This document shows, one piece after another, positions 62,906-64,000 of a stretch of 64,000 nucleotides of DNA. A program made the translations under genes and the position numbers. Positions within the stretch are counted from its first letter, which is position 1. Each line of letters opens with the position of its first letter. This DNA is from Moraxella haemolytica (lineage in GTDB: Bacteria; Pseudomonadota; Gammaproteobacteria; Pseudomonadales; Moraxellaceae): NCBI RefSeq assembly GCF_030177935.1, contig NZ_CP089974.1:868001-932000 (forward strand). The letters run 5' to 3'. The notes beneath the pieces are model-generated. The model was not told where the DNA came from. It ran no database searches and was given only the letters and a program-made list of their open reading frames with translations.

Positions 62906-64000
62906 TCAAGCAGAGTTGTCGGTAAGTGGCGTTAGTAGGCGAGTGCGTTGTGGACTGATTTTTTTGATGAGATGGTCGCAAGCGGGTAAAATCTCATCGC
63001 ACACCATGCCGGCAATAATCTCGCCACATAGTGGTGAAAAGGTAAAGCCCTTTGATCCCATGCCGTACATGGCATAGATGCGATCAGAAACTTTGCCAAT
63101 AATGGGGTGGTAATCAGGTGTTTGGGCTCTAATACTGGCACGACCTTGTAGTTGCTGTGTGATGGCATTATTTCCTATGCCTAGTGTGCTTGCAATATTA
63201 GGTAGGCTTTGAGTGAGTTTATCAATGTTAAATTTATGTTCATCTGGCATGATGGCAGTATGCGTTTCATTGCGAACAAAACTGGCTCCCATCAAAAAAC
63301 AGTTGTCGCCATCATCGGTGAATTTGGCACAATAGCCATCGTATTTGATGGGGTTTTTGGGTAGTTTGGCGAATGTATCCGTATTTACAGACAGCCATGA
63401 TATCTGACCACGGATTTTTCGGGGGTTGAATAACTGCTCATGCAGCAAATGGCTTTCAAAGCCTGCTGAAATGACTACTTCGTCCGCTAAAAATGTCTGA
63501 TCATTACCGTGTAGCACCACCTGTTTTTCATCGCAACTGATGTGCTTAATATCTGCTTGTTGCCAAGAAATAAGTGGCTCTGATAGCACCGCTTGGGCAA
63601 GTTTGGCAGGATTGATAAGACCTGCTTTTGGTATGAATGTATGAATTTTTTGATTAGGATAGATGGCGTCTATTTGATGAATCAAGTCATGCGGATAGGG
63701 GTTGATGAGTGCTTGTAGTTTGTCAACGCTTTTTTGGGTGGGTAGTAAAAAATCCACCACGCCCAATGGTTCATAAATGCCGTCTTTGGTATTTAAGCTT
63801 TGATAAAAACGCACCGCATACAAAAAAGAAATGGTGGATAGATGATGATTGGCTTGCTCAATTAAAGATAGCTTGGGGGCGAATAACGCTCTAGGATTAC
63901 CAGATGCACCTGATATAGGGGAGATTTTATCATACAAGCTAACTTTAATGCCTCGTTTGCTCAAAGCCCATGCAGAACACAGTCCTGCAATGCCTGCACC
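62906..64000 (-). CDS. mnmC: MnmC-type FAD oxidoreductase, partial
   Basis: The frame is open to the window end; the first visible residues GAGIAGLCSAWALSKRG are an FAD-binding motif, so the 5' part is missing. The visible C-terminal part includes ASGNPRALFAPK, the MnmC oxidase region, RGQISWL and FTFSPLCGEIIAG. The oxidase removes carboxymethyl from cmnm5U34 to give nm5U34, and an N-terminal methyltransferase half, if present, lies beyond the window. It works in the same U34 pathway as tusDCE. Confidence 0.85.
   Translation of the reverse strand, partial: GAGIAGLCSAWALSKRGIKVSLYDKISPISGASGNPRALFAPKLSLIEQANHHLSTISFLYAVRFYQSLNTKDGIYEPLGVVDFLLPTQKSVDKLQALINPYPHDLIHQIDAIYPNQKIHTFIPKAGLINPAKLAQAVLSEPLISWQQADIKHISCDEKQVVLHGNDQTFLADEVVISAGFESHLLHEQLFNPRKIRGQISWLSVNTDTFAKLPKNPIKYDGYCAKFTDDGDNCFLMGASFVRNETHTAIMPDEHKFNIDKLTQSLPNIASTLGIGNNAITQQLQGRASIRAQTPDYHPIIGKVSDRIYAMYGMGSKGFTFSPLCGEIIAGMVCDEILPACDHLIKKISPQRTRLLTPLTDNSA

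Noticed and set aside
1-64000. CRISPR arrays, insertion sequences and rRNA genes
   Set aside because: No regularly spaced repeats, transposase motifs or rRNA-like sequence were seen by eye; the tandem repeats at 10031 are too few and have no spacers.

Overview
The window is a bacterial chromosome segment, most likely from the gamma-proteobacterial family Moraxellaceae and probably Moraxella. This is judged from recalled protein similarity, not a database search. The pointers are moderately AT-rich coding, an Hfq with a very long Gly/Phe/Asp-rich tail, a cysB/ampG/fxsA/ruvC/sodA gene set, and a lipooligosaccharide-type sugar cluster. No rRNA, CRISPR array or insertion sequence was seen; there is one tRNA gene.

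Region 1 (1-10271) is the right end of a lambda-like siphophage prophage. It reads: end of gpL-type tail tip protein, a 46-codon ORF, gpK-type JAMM+NlpC/P60 protein, an antisense higBA toxin-antitoxin pair with its own promoter and operator, gpI-type protein, the large gpJ-type tip/fibre protein, two overlapping unrecognised tail genes, a 16-codon ORF, a holin, an endolysin and a P4-type tyrosine integrase. The integrase abuts the 3' end of tRNA-Leu(CAA), the presumed attachment site. The rest of the prophage lies left of the window.

Region 2 (10301-37630) is core chromosome. It holds sbcDC, a YbeD-like gene, rpoD, two small envelope proteins, glnA, a UbiH-type hydroxylase, lysO, an MscS channel, rlmKL, ttcA, aroQ, a cold-shock gene, a small secreted protein, a RhlB-like helicase, hemW, trmL, tusDCE and glnE. 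GlnE adenylylates the glutamine synthetase encoded by glnA 15 kb away.

Region 3 (37693-43131) is a compact minus-strand glycan cluster, transcribed from right to left: a phosphoethanolamine transferase, a protein with two tandem GT2 domains, ManC (GDP-mannose synthesis) and a GT32 glycosyltransferase. It probably decorates lipooligosaccharide or another surface glycan.

Region 4 (43184-64000) is core chromosome again: an Lrp/AsnC regulator divergent from leuA, a TerD-like gene, a META/DUF4377 lipoprotein, ruvC, fxsA, cysB, ampG, prmC, a ThiF/MoeB-like E1, a UbiB-family kinase and a DUF3482 GTPase. It continues with the carboxynorspermidine decarboxylase/dehydrogenase pair, queD, tsaE, miaA, hfq, sodA and the C-terminal part of mnmC. 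tRNA-modification genes are dense across regions 2 and 4: ttcA, trmL, tusDCE, queD, tsaE, miaA and mnmC.

No wholly new system can be proven from sequence alone. The best leads are the orphan tail-gene pair after gpJ, the antisense higBA inside the tail operon, the tandem GT2 enzyme with a 54-bp perfect internal repeat, the three tandem repeats upstream of the integrase, and the long tails of RlmKL and Hfq.
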